Assembly (NCBI GenBank): GCA_951812625.1
Contig: CATOSP010000002.1
Location: 434,001-498,000, forward strand
Source: an uncultured Dehalococcoidia bacterium
GTDB lineage: Bacteria > Chloroflexota > Dehalococcoidia > Lucifugimonadales > UBA3495
Length of the DNA stretch: 64,000 bases
Reading direction: 5' to 3'
Shown piece by piece: positions 54,235-63,632 of this stretch; within the stretch, counting starts at the first letter, position 1; each line of letters begins with the position of its first letter. A model generated the notes under the pieces. The model searched no databases. It was given only the letters and a program-made list of their open reading frames with translations, and was not told the DNA's origin. A program made the position numbers and the translations under genes.

Positions 54235-55032
54235 TCAGAGAGGACTCTCCCATATCTGCTCAAGTAACCCCAGCACCTGGGATACTTCTACAGGGGAGTC
54301 TACCCGGTGCAGCGCCACGGTGGGTTGCCTGGCAGTGCCCACGAACACGGCGACTCCGTTCGATTCCTGAACCGTGGCAAACCCGTCCTCATCGGTCACA
54401 TCATCCCCGAAGAACATGGTAAGTGCCGCGTCCGGGAACATGCGCCGCAGTTCGGCGATCGCATTCCCCTTGCCCCAGTCCAGATTAGGCCGCACCTCCA
54501 ACACCATCTTCCCTGCGGTGGTCCTCAGTTGGCCCGACGTTGTATGCGGTATCAGCACGTCGCTGAACCGGCGGCGAACGGTTGCCTGGTCTGATTCTGA
54601 CACCAGCCTGTAGTGAACACTCAGCGTCAGGCCCTTGTCCTCGACAATGGTGCCCGGGATGGCAGACACTGCCTTGCCTAGTTCTTCGCACACTCCGGCG
54701 AGGGTCTCCCTAACCTGCTGGGCTTGGGGATGGGAGAATGATATTCCCCTCCCGGCAATCTCGAACCCGTGGTTCCCAGCGTAGATCAGCCCGGGCAAAT
54801 CGACCCTAGCCGACACGTCTGCGATACTCCGGCCGCTGATGATCCCGGTGATCAAGTTCTCCCGCATGGCCAGGCTGGCGAGATGTTGCCGCGTTTCGGG
54901 GGACAACACGGCAAGCTCGGGACGGTCCACGATTGGAGCCAGGGTGCCGTCGAAGTCAAACAACAGCATGGCCGTTCCGGCATCACGGATGCGGCGGGCA
55001 ACGCTAGGCCATACGCTCAACAGGTGGGGCAT
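54235..55032 (-). CDS. otsB: Trehalose-6-phosphate phosphatase
   Basis: A 265-residue HAD-type phosphatase of the OtsB family that releases trehalose from trehalose 6-phosphate. Motif I is LLFDFDGTLAPIVDRPE, followed by GIISGRSIADV, YAGNHGFEI and FFGDDVTDEDGF. It follows otsA by 48 bases on the same strand, completing the two-step pathway. Trehalose serves as osmolyte or stress protectant. Confidence 0.94.
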   Translation of the reverse strand: MPHLLSVWPSVARRIRDAGTAMLLFDFDGTLAPIVDRPELAVLSPETRQHLASLAMRENLITGIISGRSIADVSARVDLPGLIYAGNHGFEIAGRGISFSHPQAQQVRETLAGVCEELGKAVSAIPGTIVEDKGLTLSVHYRLVSESDQATVRRRFSDVLIPHTTSGQLRTTAGKMVLEVRPNLDWGKGNAIAELRRMFPDAALTMFFGDDVTDEDGFATVQESNGVAVFVGTARQPTVALHRVDSPVEVSQVLGLLEQIWESPL

Positions 55033-55080
55033 GGGTGTGGATATTGAGTGAGTGAGAAGGCGAGTTCAGGGCTACGTGAG

Positions 55081-56589
55081 TCAGTGGTTGCGTATGGGGC
55101 GTCTGGCACGGCGGGCGCCCTGCATGAGCTCGACCAACAGCCGGGCGGCCCACTTGTAGATGTTGTTCTCCCGGACTATCGACCTCATGCGCACCATGCG
55201 GGTGCGACGCTCCTCGTAGGGCATTTCGACGGCTTCCAGGATGGCGTCGGCGAAATGCTCGGTGGCGTAGGGATTGACTATCAGTGCGTCGGTAAGCTCA
55301 TGTGCCGCGCCGGTGAACGGACTCAGGATAAGGACCCCGTCCTCGTCGAAACGACTGGCAACGTACTCCTTGGCCACCAGGTTCATGCCGTCGTGAAGGG
55401 AACTGACCACGCAGAACTGGGCCAGACGGCGCAGGGCGAGTAGAGACACGTTGGGAAGGTCGGTGGGGAGGTAGATGATTGGCTTCCAGTCCCGGACCGC
55501 GAACCGGGTGTTGATTTCCTCCAGCAGCCCGTCTATCTGCTCGGCCAACTGCTGATAGGCGTCGATGCTGGTGCGGCTCATCACCCCGGCCTGGACGAAG
55601 ACCACCTTCCCTATGTACTCGGGGTTCTTCTCCAGGAAGCGTCCCATTGCCCGGAAGCGGTGGGGGATCCCCTTGGTGTAATCAATGCGGTCGATACCCA
55701 GTCCGACGACCATGCCGTTAAGGCCCAGTTCGTCGGACAGACGCTCCATCTCATCGGTGACATATGGGCTGGCGGCGCTCTGGCAAACGTCCTCGAAGTC
55801 GACGCTGATGGGGAATGGCCTCACCAGGGTGGGTTCGTTATGGTGGCTGATGAGGCTGAAGTCCAGGTCCACACGACTGTCGATGGTGCGCGAGACAGTC
55901 TCGAGGAAGTTGTTGCAATGATCGCCGATGTGGAACCCCAGCAGGTCATTGCCCAGCAACCCGTCCAGCAACTCCGTCTGCCAGGGGCAGATGCGGAAGA
56001 TCTCCGGGTTGGGCCATGGGATGTGCCAGAACTGGCCGGTGATAATGTCCGGGTCGGCCTCCCGGAGGCGACGGGGCAACAGGGCCAGATGGTAGTCCTG
56101 GGTGAAGACCGCAGCGGGTTGCCCGTCGATTTCGTCCAGCACCTGGTTGGCGAACTCTTCGTTGACCGCCTGGTAGGTCTGCCAGTCTTCGGCGTCGAAC
56201 ACCGGCTCGGTGTAGGCGTTGTGGCACAGGGGCCAGAGGGCCTCGTTGGAGAAGCCGTAGTAGTAACCCTTCTCCTGCTCCTCCGTAAGCCATACCAGGC
56301 GCAGGGTATATTGCGGGTCGTCGGGAGGTACGGCAATCCTGTTCCGTTCGTCGACCGCGTACCAGTCCCCCTTGCCGCCACCGTAGGCGACCCACGTGCC
56401 GCCGCACTCCTGCATCAGGGGATCAAGGGCGGTAGTGAGCCCCCCGGCAGGCACGACGTAACGCAGCTTGCCTTCGATGAGCTCGTGGATGTAGGGCTGG
56501 CGATTGGAGACGACCACCAGCCGGTAATCCCCGATCTCGCGTTGGACGAGTCTCCTCAGGCTGTCGGCGTTCCAGGTAGGCGTGGTCAC
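55081..56589 (-). CDS. otsA: Trehalose-6-phosphate synthase (GT20 family)
   Basis: A 502-residue glycosyltransferase family 20 enzyme that joins an NDP-glucose and glucose 6-phosphate. It has VVVSNRQPY at the N-terminus, [40 protein letters not shown] and the donor-site [14 protein letters not shown]. Glucosylglycerol-phosphate synthases share this fold, but the adjacent otsB supports trehalose. It is the first gene of the pair. Confidence 0.93.
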   Translation of the reverse strand: MTTPTWNADSLRRLVQREIGDYRLVVVSNRQPYIHELIEGKLRYVVPAGGLTTALDPLMQECGGTWVAYGGGKGDWYAVDERNRIAVPPDDPQYTLRLVWLTEEQEKGYYYGFSNEALWPLCHNAYTEPVFDAEDWQTYQAVNEEFANQVLDEIDGQPAAVFTQDYHLALLPRRLREADPDIITGQFWHIPWPNPEIFRICPWQTELLDGLLGNDLLGFHIGDHCNNFLETVSRTIDSRVDLDFSLISHHNEPTLVRPFPISVDFEDVCQSAASPYVTDEMERLSDELGLNGMVVGLGIDRIDYTKGIPHRFRAMGRFLEKNPEYIGKVVFVQAGVMSRTSIDAYQQLAEQIDGLLEEINTRFAVRDWKPIIYLPTDLPNVSLLALRRLAQFCVVSSLHDGMNLVAKEYVASRFDEDGVLILSPFTGAAHELTDALIVNPYATEHFADAILEAVEMPYEERRTRMVRMRSIVRENNIYKWAARLLVELMQGARRARRPIRNH

Positions 56590-56906
56590 GGTCTACCTCT
56601 GATTGGGGGAAAGCACCCGGGACTGGGCCCGGACCGGCAGTGAATCGCACTCTGGGGCCGCGAGACTATCGGAGCCGGAAACGGGCCGCTTGACGACGCT
56701 TACGCCCGGCTTGGTACGTCACAATTCTGCCACAAGCCGACCCCATAAATCAACTTTCGCCGACCCAGGGGGTCACGTTCCATTTCGAGTAGTCCGGCCA
56801 ACGTGTGGCGAGGAGGCGGGAAAATTTCATTTTCCCTACCAAATCCGCTCATTTCCGCTCACTTTTACGAATTCCGCTGCACTGCCAGGTGGCGATGGGT
56901 TAGATC
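56590..56906. other. Intergenic region upstream of otsA containing a repeat copy
   Basis: About 320 bases between otsA and the small basic ORF. Besides repeat copy A near its right end (56815-56885), I see no gene or clear promoter. Confidence 0.4.
56815..56885 (+). repeat. Repeat family copy A
   Basis: Contains the 29-base core (56844-56872) identical to copies B and C, preceded by a perfect inverted repeat GGGAAAAT-TTC-ATTTTCCC. Same orientation as copy B; together they flank the small ORF at 56907-57299 as direct repeats, about 540 bases apart. Similarity to B and C fades sooner here than between B and C. Confidence 0.75.
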
Positions 56907-57299
56907 CTAAGCTTCGGCGGCGGCCCATTCCTTCCAGGGACGCTCTTCCACATCTTGGTCAAGCTCCGACTTCCTGGGCATGTGCCGGTTGATCCGCTCC
57001 CAGTCATAGGGAAGTAGGGCAAGCAGGATGTCCCTGGGCTCGGGGATGGCGTCCTTGTCCCGGAACCGGTCCACGCATTTGTGGAGGGCTATGAATGTGC
57101 GGAGGCGGAAGCCGGCCTTGACTATCTTTTTGATGAATCGGTGGGTCTCGGGCTGGGGTTTTTGCTCGTTGCGAGCTTTCTCGCATTCGAGGGTGTAATC
57201 CTCGGCCAGTTGGCGCAACTTGATGAAGGCGAGTTGGGGTGCGTACTTGCGCTGGAGAGCGCGGACGCGGGCCTGGAGGGACCTGATTTCGCTTCTCAT
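56907..57299 (-). CDS. Small basic protein of unknown function, flanked by direct repeats
   Basis: A 130-residue, strongly basic protein starting MRSEIRSLQARVRALQRKY, likely a coiled-coil helix, then KFIKKIVKAGFRLRTFIALHK-like basic helices (HRFIKKIVKAGFR). No membrane segment or known domain recognised. AAAGGAG is about 14 bases upstream. It lies exactly between repeat copies A and B, which suggests a mobile or cassette-like unit, possibly a nucleic-acid-binding protein; this is inference. Confidence 0.6.
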   Translation of the reverse strand: MRSEIRSLQARVRALQRKYAPQLAFIKLRQLAEDYTLECEKARNEQKPQPETHRFIKKIVKAGFRLRTFIALHKCVDRFRDKDAIPEPRDILLALLPYDWERINRHMPRKSELDQDVEERPWKEWAAAEA

Positions 57300-57745
57300 T
57301 TTCCGGTGTCAGCTCCTTTGAGATTTATTCCCGGAGCGCGGAGGGACTGGAGGGGAAAAATTTCAGTTTCCCCTCCATTTCCGCTCATTTCCGCTCACTT
57401 TTACGAATGCCGTCGCATTGGCCGGGGTCTGGGCACGGGTGCGGGACGGTTCCCGACCGGCGGGTTGGACTTCGTTCCTGCTCCGGGAGACCGGCCGGGC
57501 CTTGCACGTACAAGACATGATAGGGAGTCGGAGCCTGGCTTGGAAAGCGGCAACTGTCAGTAATGTGGGTGTGGTGGGTGGGCCGGGAATGAGACCACTC
57601 TCTGTTGAGTTCATTTGGTCTATCCCGAAGGAGTCAGACGATTCGAGAGAAGGCTTCTGTGGGATTGCCCAGTACGTTGACCGGTAGTACGTCTCGGGTT
57701 GGATCGGCAGAATAGTCCGTGACTGGGGGAGAGGTGTCGAACCTG
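57300..57745. other. Gene-free region of the accessory island
   Basis: About 450 bases between the small basic ORF and the TcmP gene. The left part is repeat copy B; the remainder contains no recognisable gene. The ORFs of the track here cross the repeat and look spurious. Confidence 0.4.
57306..57445 (+). repeat. Repeat family copy B
   Basis: Contains the 29-base core (57380-57408) identical to copies A and C, next to the inverted repeat GGGGAAA..TTTCCCC. It forms the 5' leader of the small basic ORF (read on the minus strand). It shares about 130 bases with copy C, from GTGTCAGCTC to GTGCGGG. Inside the core CCGCTCA occurs twice, nine bases apart. Confidence 0.75.
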
Positions 57746-58588
57746 CTATTCGAACATCTTGAATTGTCCGCTTGCCGTCTTTTTTGACACAGCATTTCTT
57801 AGCTTTATGCCGAGTTTGTTCCTGCTGGCGTAAATGATATGGTATAGGGGTGTGTTGTTTGAGTTCCTGACTGGCATGTCATCCGCTGTGTAGTCGTAGC
57901 CGATCTTTCCCAATTCCCTCTCGTAGTGGTCTAGTAATGTCCGAGCGTCGGGTACCCCTCGCCCCTTCATTTCGAAGAACTCCCGATGGTCTGTAGGTAT
58001 ATTCAGAAACGCGTCCAACCTTGGAGATGGTTCCCACCACCTTCGCTTCATGTCGCCTATGTTGAAATTTATGAGGATGTCTAGTCGGCGATTTCTGGTG
58101 AGTCTCTTGAGATAATCGAACGAGAAGTCCCAAGCCCATGGGTCTAGCACTGCGAGTCCGAGCGATTTCCCTGCTGGAGGTAATTCCTTTAAGACCTCGT
58201 CCAAGGTTTCGGTAGCTTCACCAGAGAAATAGCATACCGTTTTCTCGGACGAAGCCATATCCTCAATCTGATTTGTTCGCACTCTCAAGCTGTCAATAGA
58301 ACTCTGGTTAAGGTCTCCGAAGTAGTAGTGATTGAATGGTACCCTTACGGCGATCAAGGGAGACCCGACCGTTTCCTCTCCCGAGTCTTTGATTACGCAC
58401 CTTCCTGGTCCTGAGAAAGGGTCCACATAGTAGAGCCTTCCTGGCCACTTTTTCCCCATCGCGCGAGTAAAGATGCCCGTAATCTCCTTAAGTGCGTACT
58501 CTTTGTCCTTCGCATGTTCTGCGACGCTCAACGCCGGCAAGCCATCTGATGCCTCAGTGAGGTATTGTCCGCGGTTCCTGGTATTCAT
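57746..58588 (-). CDS. tcmP: Three-Cys-motif partner protein TcmP
   Basis: A protein of about 280 residues with a Rossmann-like, methyltransferase-type core. Segments are GRLYYVDPFSGPGRC, the conserved LAVLDPWAWDFSFDYL and ILINFNIGDMKRR, which match the TcmP family. Its partner, the three-Cys-motif protein, is the gene directly upstream. I prefer ATG 58588; the track start at 58681 overlaps the partner by 56 bases. Composition is visibly more AT-rich than surrounding genes, consistent with transfer. Biochemical role is unknown. Confidence 0.8.
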   Translation of the reverse strand: MNTRNRGQYLTEASDGLPALSVAEHAKDKEYALKEITGIFTRAMGKKWPGRLYYVDPFSGPGRCVIKDSGEETVGSPLIAVRVPFNHYYFGDLNQSSIDSLRVRTNQIEDMASSEKTVCYFSGEATETLDEVLKELPPAGKSLGLAVLDPWAWDFSFDYLKRLTRNRRLDILINFNIGDMKRRWWEPSPRLDAFLNIPTDHREFFEMKGRGVPDARTLLDHYERELGKIGYDYTADDMPVRNSNNTPLYHIIYASRNKLGIKLRNAVSKKTASGQFKMFE

Positions 58589-58625
58589 TGGATTTAGATT
58601 CCTCTTGTCGAAAAGTCCCGTATCG

Positions 58626-59381
58626 TTACCAAAGGCTGGGCATTTCCCGCCAAAGCAAGCCGTCATCCATGACTGCTTCATTACCGCCTCGTTTGTGCCT
58701 AATACCCCCCAATTGCTTCAGGAAAAAGGCAACACCGGCACTTGTGCACTGATCCCGCAGTGATCGGGCCCAATCCATATCCATAGGGCGAGCACCTGAC
58801 CCGCTTTCTCCGCCGACGATCACCCATTTCAACACACCTCTCTTCAGCCAAGGCGTGAGGTCGACATATCCTAGTAGCGGCTCTGCGGAAACGAAGCGTA
58901 CTGGTGCCGGAAGGCGCCCCAATACCGTGAGCCTCGGAGCATACTTCTGGCTCTCCACCGATGTGCCGACCCATATTCTTGGCGGCCAACCATCCGGGAA
59001 GTGCCTTTTGTTCTGTTCCCACCAGGCAACTGCCCTCCCTGGACGCTTGGTAAGCACCTGGAACACGTGCCCATGCTTGTTGGCAGCCTCCGCCATCACC
59101 GAGAACATTTCAAGAACGAAGTCAAAGGGCACCTTAGGATGGAAAACGTCGGACATGCTGTTCACAAAGACTCGCCGGGGCTTCTTCCACGACAAGGGGA
59201 CTTGCAATCGCTCGGGAATCAAGCGAACGTCCTCTGGTCTGGTCTCGTATCCTGGAACGCTCATCCCTCTAAGGCGTGGGTAGAGTGCGAACATATAGCA
59301 GTGGTCGCAGCCAGGCGACACACGAGTACAGCCGGTGACCGGATTCCAAGTCTCGTCTGTCCACTCAATCGAGGATGGCAT
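58626..59381 (-). CDS. Phage Gp37/Gp68 family protein (DUF5131), three-Cys motif
   Basis: A 251-residue DUF5131/Gp37-Gp68 protein. The cysteine cluster C-x6-C-x2-C appears at residues 18-28 (CTRVSPGCDHCY), likely binding an Fe-S cluster as in radical SAM-type proteins; SMSDVFHP, VLTKRPGR and VGGESGSGARP are further family marks. Genes of this kind occur in phages and genomic islands with TcmP, as here. Function is not established. Confidence 0.88.
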   Translation of the reverse strand: MPSSIEWTDETWNPVTGCTRVSPGCDHCYMFALYPRLRGMSVPGYETRPEDVRLIPERLQVPLSWKKPRRVFVNSMSDVFHPKVPFDFVLEMFSVMAEAANKHGHVFQVLTKRPGRAVAWWEQNKRHFPDGWPPRIWVGTSVESQKYAPRLTVLGRLPAPVRFVSAEPLLGYVDLTPWLKRGVLKWVIVGGESGSGARPMDMDWARSLRDQCTSAGVAFFLKQLGGIRHKRGGNEAVMDDGLLWREMPSLW

Positions 59382-59543
59382 CAGGCTAACAACTTCTTCT
59401 ATTGCGAGTTAGTACAGAGGTTCGCTAATTATCGGCCTGTTGTCAACCGGACCTCGGCAGCACCGTTCTCGTTGAGAAGTCTGTGACGAAAATGGTCGTC
59501 TGCCCTTGGGTCGAGGTTCCGTTCCGCCGGATGCAGTGAGTCA

Positions 59544-60779
59544 TCAGCTGCTGCGGTCGGCGAACTCGGCCTTGGCGGCTTCCACCAGCGTGGCGTCGCG
59601 CAACAGGTCGCTGGCCGTCAGGCTCAGGGTCTTGGCCACCAGCAAAGCGTTGTTGAGCGCAAGATCGGTAACGGCAGTCTCGCACATATCCCTGGTGTGG
59701 GAGGCCACCGGCCCCTCGCTGACGGCGTACCTCATCTCGAATGCCGGCATGACCTGGCTGACGTTGCCGAAGTCGGTCGAAGCTCCGCTGCCTGGGCGGC
59801 CTGCCACCGGCTCATCCAGTCTCATTCCCATCGCCTGGGCGTTGGCTCCGACCGCCTGGGCCAGGACCACGTTGGGCTGAACGTTCTCGTAGAAGGGATA
59901 GAATTCCTCCACTTCGAGGCGCGCGCCGGTCATGGATGCCGCGCCTTCGGCCACCTGCCTCACCTTGTTCACCACCACATCGCTCAGGTACCGCCCGTCC
60001 CGGGAGCGGAGCATGAAGTTGGCGGCGGCGAACTCCGGAACCACGTTGGGCGCGGTGCCCCCGTCGGTGATCACGCCGTGAATGCGAACGTCGTCCCGCA
60101 AGTGCTGGCGCAGGGCGTCGATGCCGGTGAACAGGTGAATAACCGCGTTCAGGGCGTTGATGCCCGCCTCGGGCGCGGCGGCAGCGTGAGCAGCCTTGCC
60201 GTGGTACATGTACCGGTAGCCGACCATGGCCAGGCTCCAGCTCTCTCCCACGGGCGCGGACGCGGGTATGATGGTGCGGTTGGAGAAGGGATGGGACGAA
60301 ATGGCGGCGTCCACGCCATCGAATACTCCCGCCTCCAGCAAGCGTATCTTGCCACCGCCTCCCTCCTCCGCAGGCGTTCCGATAACCACCGCCCGCCCGG
60401 GCAGGTCGTGGGCGTTTGCCTGCAGGCCCAGGGCGGCTCCCATAGCGGCCATGGCGATGAGGTTGTGCCCGCAGCCGTGGCCAATGTCGGGCAACGCGTC
60501 GTATTCCGCCAGCACGGCGATGGTCGGGCCTTCGCCGCCTCCGCCCGGAATTGTGGCCCGGAACGCGGTTTCAACACCGCCGATGCCACGTTCCACCTTG
60601 AGGCCGCGATCTTCCAGGAAACCGGAAAGAGCGTTGGAGGAGTAATATTCCTGGTAGTTCAACTCCGGATGGGAATGGACGTCTTTCGAGAGGTCGAACA
60701 ACGCCTGCCTTGATGCCTCGATGGCCGAGTTGGAGCGGCTAGCCAGATCGTCTTTAGTTTCGGCACTCTGGTTAGTCAT
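59544..60779 (-). CDS. M20 family amidohydrolase/peptidase (AbgB/M20D-like)
   Basis: A 411-residue zinc-dependent M20D-type hydrolase. Metal ligand regions are AEYDALPDIGHGCGHNL and TPAEEGGGGKIRLLEAG; VDAAISSHPF and AAHAAAAPEAGINALNA mark the lid/dimerisation region. Such enzymes cleave N-acyl amino acids, p-aminobenzoyl-glutamate or dipeptides. It is divergent from an alpha/beta hydrolase gene. Confidence 0.9.
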   Translation of the reverse strand: MTNQSAETKDDLASRSNSAIEASRQALFDLSKDVHSHPELNYQEYYSSNALSGFLEDRGLKVERGIGGVETAFRATIPGGGGEGPTIAVLAEYDALPDIGHGCGHNLIAMAAMGAALGLQANAHDLPGRAVVIGTPAEEGGGGKIRLLEAGVFDGVDAAISSHPFSNRTIIPASAPVGESWSLAMVGYRYMYHGKAAHAAAAPEAGINALNAVIHLFTGIDALRQHLRDDVRIHGVITDGGTAPNVVPEFAAANFMLRSRDGRYLSDVVVNKVRQVAEGAASMTGARLEVEEFYPFYENVQPNVVLAQAVGANAQAMGMRLDEPVAGRPGSGASTDFGNVSQVMPAFEMRYAVSEGPVASHTRDMCETAVTDLALNNALLVAKTLSLTASDLLRDATLVEAAKAEFADRSS

Positions 60780-60909
60780 GATGTGCCCTCTCCTTCGTGC
60801 ACAATGTTGGACGAGATTATATTGCCGCCGGGACTGACGGTCGGTATCTTGAGTATTCTACAGCGTAAGGACACCCTTTGCGGGGCCTATTTCCCCGATG
60901 GAGGAAGCG

Positions 60910-61749
60910 ATGCCAACCTTTGCCACCGATGACGGCGTGAACATTCACTACCAGGTTGCGGGACAGGGTCTGCCGCTCATATTCTCACACGAATTCGCGG
61001 GGGACATTACGAGCTGGGAGCCGCAGGTCAATTTCTTTGCCCGGCGCTACCGGGTTATCACCTACTGCCACCGGGGCTATCCGCCTTCCGGCGTGCCCGA
61101 GGAGCCTGGAGCATACTCGCAAGAACGGCTGGTCGCCGATATGCAGGAGTTGCTGACACACCTGGGAATCGAGGCGGCGTATGTTGCCGGCCTGTCGATG
61201 GGGGCGGCCACCGCGCTCAGTTTCGCCATTGCCCTCCCGGACATGTGCCGGGCATTGGTCGTGGCGGCCACAGGTACGGGGTCCACCGACCGGGAGCGTC
61301 ACCTGGAAGCCTTCAGGCAAAACGTCCAACGATTGCAGTCGGAGGGCATGGGAGGGTTCGCAGGCGAGTACGCCAGCGGGCCGACGCGGGTGCAGTTCCA
61401 ACGCAAAGACCCGGTGGGGTGGGAGAAGTTCCGGGCCGGTCTGGCAGCGCACTCGGCCATGGGGTCTGCGCTGATGACGCAGGGGGTGCAGCTGAAGCGG
61501 CCGACCGTGTTCCAGTTGGAGGAAGAGATGCGTCGGATGACGGTGCCGACGCTGCTGATGGTGGGCGACGAAGACGAGCCCTGCATTGAGCCAATGCTGT
61601 TCATGAAGCGGTGCATTCCCGGCAGTGGTCTGGTGATGTTTCCGCAGAGCGGTCACGCCATCAACCTGGAGGAACCCGCGCTCTTCAACAGCACGGTGCT
61701 GGACTTCCTAACCGCAGTGGAAGCGGGGGCCTGGGCCACCAGGGTCTGA
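60910..61749 (+). CDS. Alpha/beta hydrolase
   Basis: A 279-residue alpha/beta-hydrolase: PLIFSHEFAGDITSW near the oxyanion hole, nucleophile elbow GLSMGAATAL, acid in MVGDEDEPC and histidine in QSGHAINLEEP. The ATG at 60910 has GGAGG 5 to 6 bases upstream; the track start is four codons earlier. Substrate unknown. It is not close in sequence to the 34230 hydrolase. Confidence 0.87.
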   Translation: MPTFATDDGVNIHYQVAGQGLPLIFSHEFAGDITSWEPQVNFFARRYRVITYCHRGYPPSGVPEEPGAYSQERLVADMQELLTHLGIEAAYVAGLSMGAATALSFAIALPDMCRALVVAATGTGSTDRERHLEAFRQNVQRLQSEGMGGFAGEYASGPTRVQFQRKDPVGWEKFRAGLAAHSAMGSALMTQGVQLKRPTVFQLEEEMRRMTVPTLLMVGDEDEPCIEPMLFMKRCIPGSGLVMFPQSGHAINLEEPALFNSTVLDFLTAVEAGAWATRV

Positions 61750-62259
61750 GGGACGAGGTTGCTGCCGTCCTGGTGAGGTGCCAATCCGGGAGTAAATTGG
61801 AGATGTATTCCTATTGGCAGTTGCTCTCAATAGGAGGTGGCTCTCGCCATTAGGAGGGTGTGTTCGTATGTTTCTCATTTACTCGTTGCCTTTTATGGAG
61901 GTGGCACACTGAGTGACTATCCTAACCTTGCTGGACGACGAGGCAGCGGAGGACACTAGACCGAGTAAGGACTGAGCGACGCCGTCACGCTGATTACCAT
62001 GAACTCCTTTTGACCACTTTGGTTGCCAGTTACTGCATCGGGCCTTCGCAACGGTCAGTGCCAGGTGTGGACTGCTATCGATGCCGCGGTTTCCCGTGGT
62101 CAAGGCGGGGGTTATACTCCATACATTCTGGAACACATACCCGAACCCGGTTCCCATGCTGTCCCAGGGGACTGGGCGGCGTTTATTTCGGACGGTGGTG
62201 CCACCCCAGTTCCAAACGAGGGAAGGTTGAGGAAGTTCGGCTTTGGCGGTCCGCCAGCG
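61750..62259. other. Intergenic region before the MFS gene
   Basis: About 510 bases, part of which the track assigns to an N-terminal extension of the MFS ORF with no transporter character. It contains a hairpin CCTATTG-N11-CAATAGG at 61810-61834, and several AGGAGG-like sites. No gene recognised. Confidence 0.4.
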
Positions 62260-63531
62260 ATGCGCTACCCCGCATTCCGCGCCTTCTGGTTTGCGATGGT
62301 GGCGTCGGTCAGCGGGTTCCAGATCCTCCGGTTCGGGCAGTTCTGGCTCATCTTCGAGATGACGGGATCACCGCTGGCGCTGGGATACGTGGGACTGGCC
62401 AACGGGGTCCCTGCCATCGTGCTCAACCTCTTCGGCGGCGTGGCGGCAGACCGCATGGACCAGCGGCGGCTGATCGTGGCGGCCCAGGCAATCATCGCCG
62501 TCCTGATCTTCGGGCTGGCAACCCTCACGCTGCTGGACCTGGTGCAGGTGTGGCACCTGTTGGCCATGGCGTTCCTTGCTGGAGCCATCGAAGCCTTCGA
62601 CCAGCCGGCCCGCCGGGCCCTGTTCCCCCACCTAATCGAACGCAGGGACATGATGAGCGCCGTGGCGATGAACTCGGCGGTCTGGCCGGGCACCCGCATA
62701 GCGGCTCCGGCCGTTGCCGGAGTCATCATCGCCGTCTTCGGCACCGCCGCCGCATTCTACGTATCCGGCGCTGGTTTCCTGATCATGGCCGTGGTGGTCT
62801 ACTTCCTGTCCGTACCACGGGTCGCCGGACGGGTGAGAACAGGAGCCTTCCAGGACCTGAAGGAAGGAGTGAGCTTCGTCGGCCGCAACTCGATCTTCTC
62901 CTGCCTCATCGCACTCACCTTCTTCAACAGCTTCTTCGGAATGTCGTACATCCCGCTTATGCCCATATTCGCAGTGGACATACTGAGGGTGGGCGCCGAT
63001 GGACAGGGGTGGCTCATGGGTATCGGCGGGGTTGCGTCTCTAATGACGAGCATCTGGTTCGCGGCCTGGGGAGGCAACACGTCCAAGACCCTGCTCATCA
63101 TCGGCGGGGGGATAATGAGCGGACTTTCGGTGGCCGCCTTTGCCGTCACCTCGCTTTGGGTTGGCAGCTTCGTCCTGGCGCTGGTCCTCATGTTCGTGAT
63201 GGGAGTGTTCAACACCATGCAGAACACCGCCCTGCAGGCGTCCATGCAAATCCTGGTGCCTGACCACATCCGGGGACGGGTTATGGGCCTGTACGGCATG
63301 ACCTACAACATCCGCCCCCTGGGAGGGATGCAGGCCGGGGCGTTGGCGGGGCTCATCACCGCCCCCTTTGCGATCGCAATCGGAGGACTGGCCGTCGCTG
63401 TGTTCGCTGCAGCTACGGTGCTCAACCGGGACCTGCGACGGCTCACCGGCATGGTGCGCGAGTCCGAGACTCGCCTGAGCGACGAGGCGGCAGGTGCGCC
63501 ACAGGCGCAAACCACCACTGCGGGGAGTTAG
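62260..63531 (+). CDS. MFS transporter (MFS_3/EntS-like exporter)
   Basis: A 423-residue major facilitator protein with about twelve hydrophobic helices. It begins MRYPAFRAFWFAMVASVSG and has the loop 2-3 signature GGVAADRMDQRRL, then LVPDHIRGRVMGLYGM in the second half, typical of the MFS_3/EntS exporter branch. The start is uncertain: ATG 62260 or TTG 62227 are both better than the track ATG at 62023, whose first 79 residues are soluble and unlike the family. Substrate unknown. Confidence 0.85.
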   Translation: MRYPAFRAFWFAMVASVSGFQILRFGQFWLIFEMTGSPLALGYVGLANGVPAIVLNLFGGVAADRMDQRRLIVAAQAIIAVLIFGLATLTLLDLVQVWHLLAMAFLAGAIEAFDQPARRALFPHLIERRDMMSAVAMNSAVWPGTRIAAPAVAGVIIAVFGTAAAFYVSGAGFLIMAVVVYFLSVPRVAGRVRTGAFQDLKEGVSFVGRNSIFSCLIALTFFNSFFGMSYIPLMPIFAVDILRVGADGQGWLMGIGGVASLMTSIWFAAWGGNTSKTLLIIGGGIMSGLSVAAFAVTSLWVGSFVLALVLMFVMGVFNTMQNTALQASMQILVPDHIRGRVMGLYGMTYNIRPLGGMQAGALAGLITAPFAIAIGGLAVAVFAAATVLNRDLRRLTGMVRESETRLSDEAAGAPQAQTTTAGS

Positions 63532-63579
63532 ACGCCCTACCGAGGGTGGTGATTTTCCCTGGCGAATCCACCTAAATCA

Positions 63580-63616
63580 ACCGCTGCGACAAACTCCCGG
63601 AGTTTGTCGCAGCGGT
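63580..63616. repeat. Perfect 18-bp palindrome between MFS and hydrolase genes
   Basis: ACCGCTGCGACAAACTCC and its exact complement are separated by one base. There is no following T run. It sits 49 bases after the MFS stop and 17 bases before the next gene, so it could be a terminator-like hairpin, a transcript stabiliser or an operator. Confidence 0.7.
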
Positions 63617-63632
63617 CCAAGATGGTGAATCC

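Noticed and set aside
55660-56643. 327-residue ORF opposite otsA
   Set aside because: Shadow of otsA with valine/aspartate-rich low-complexity content.
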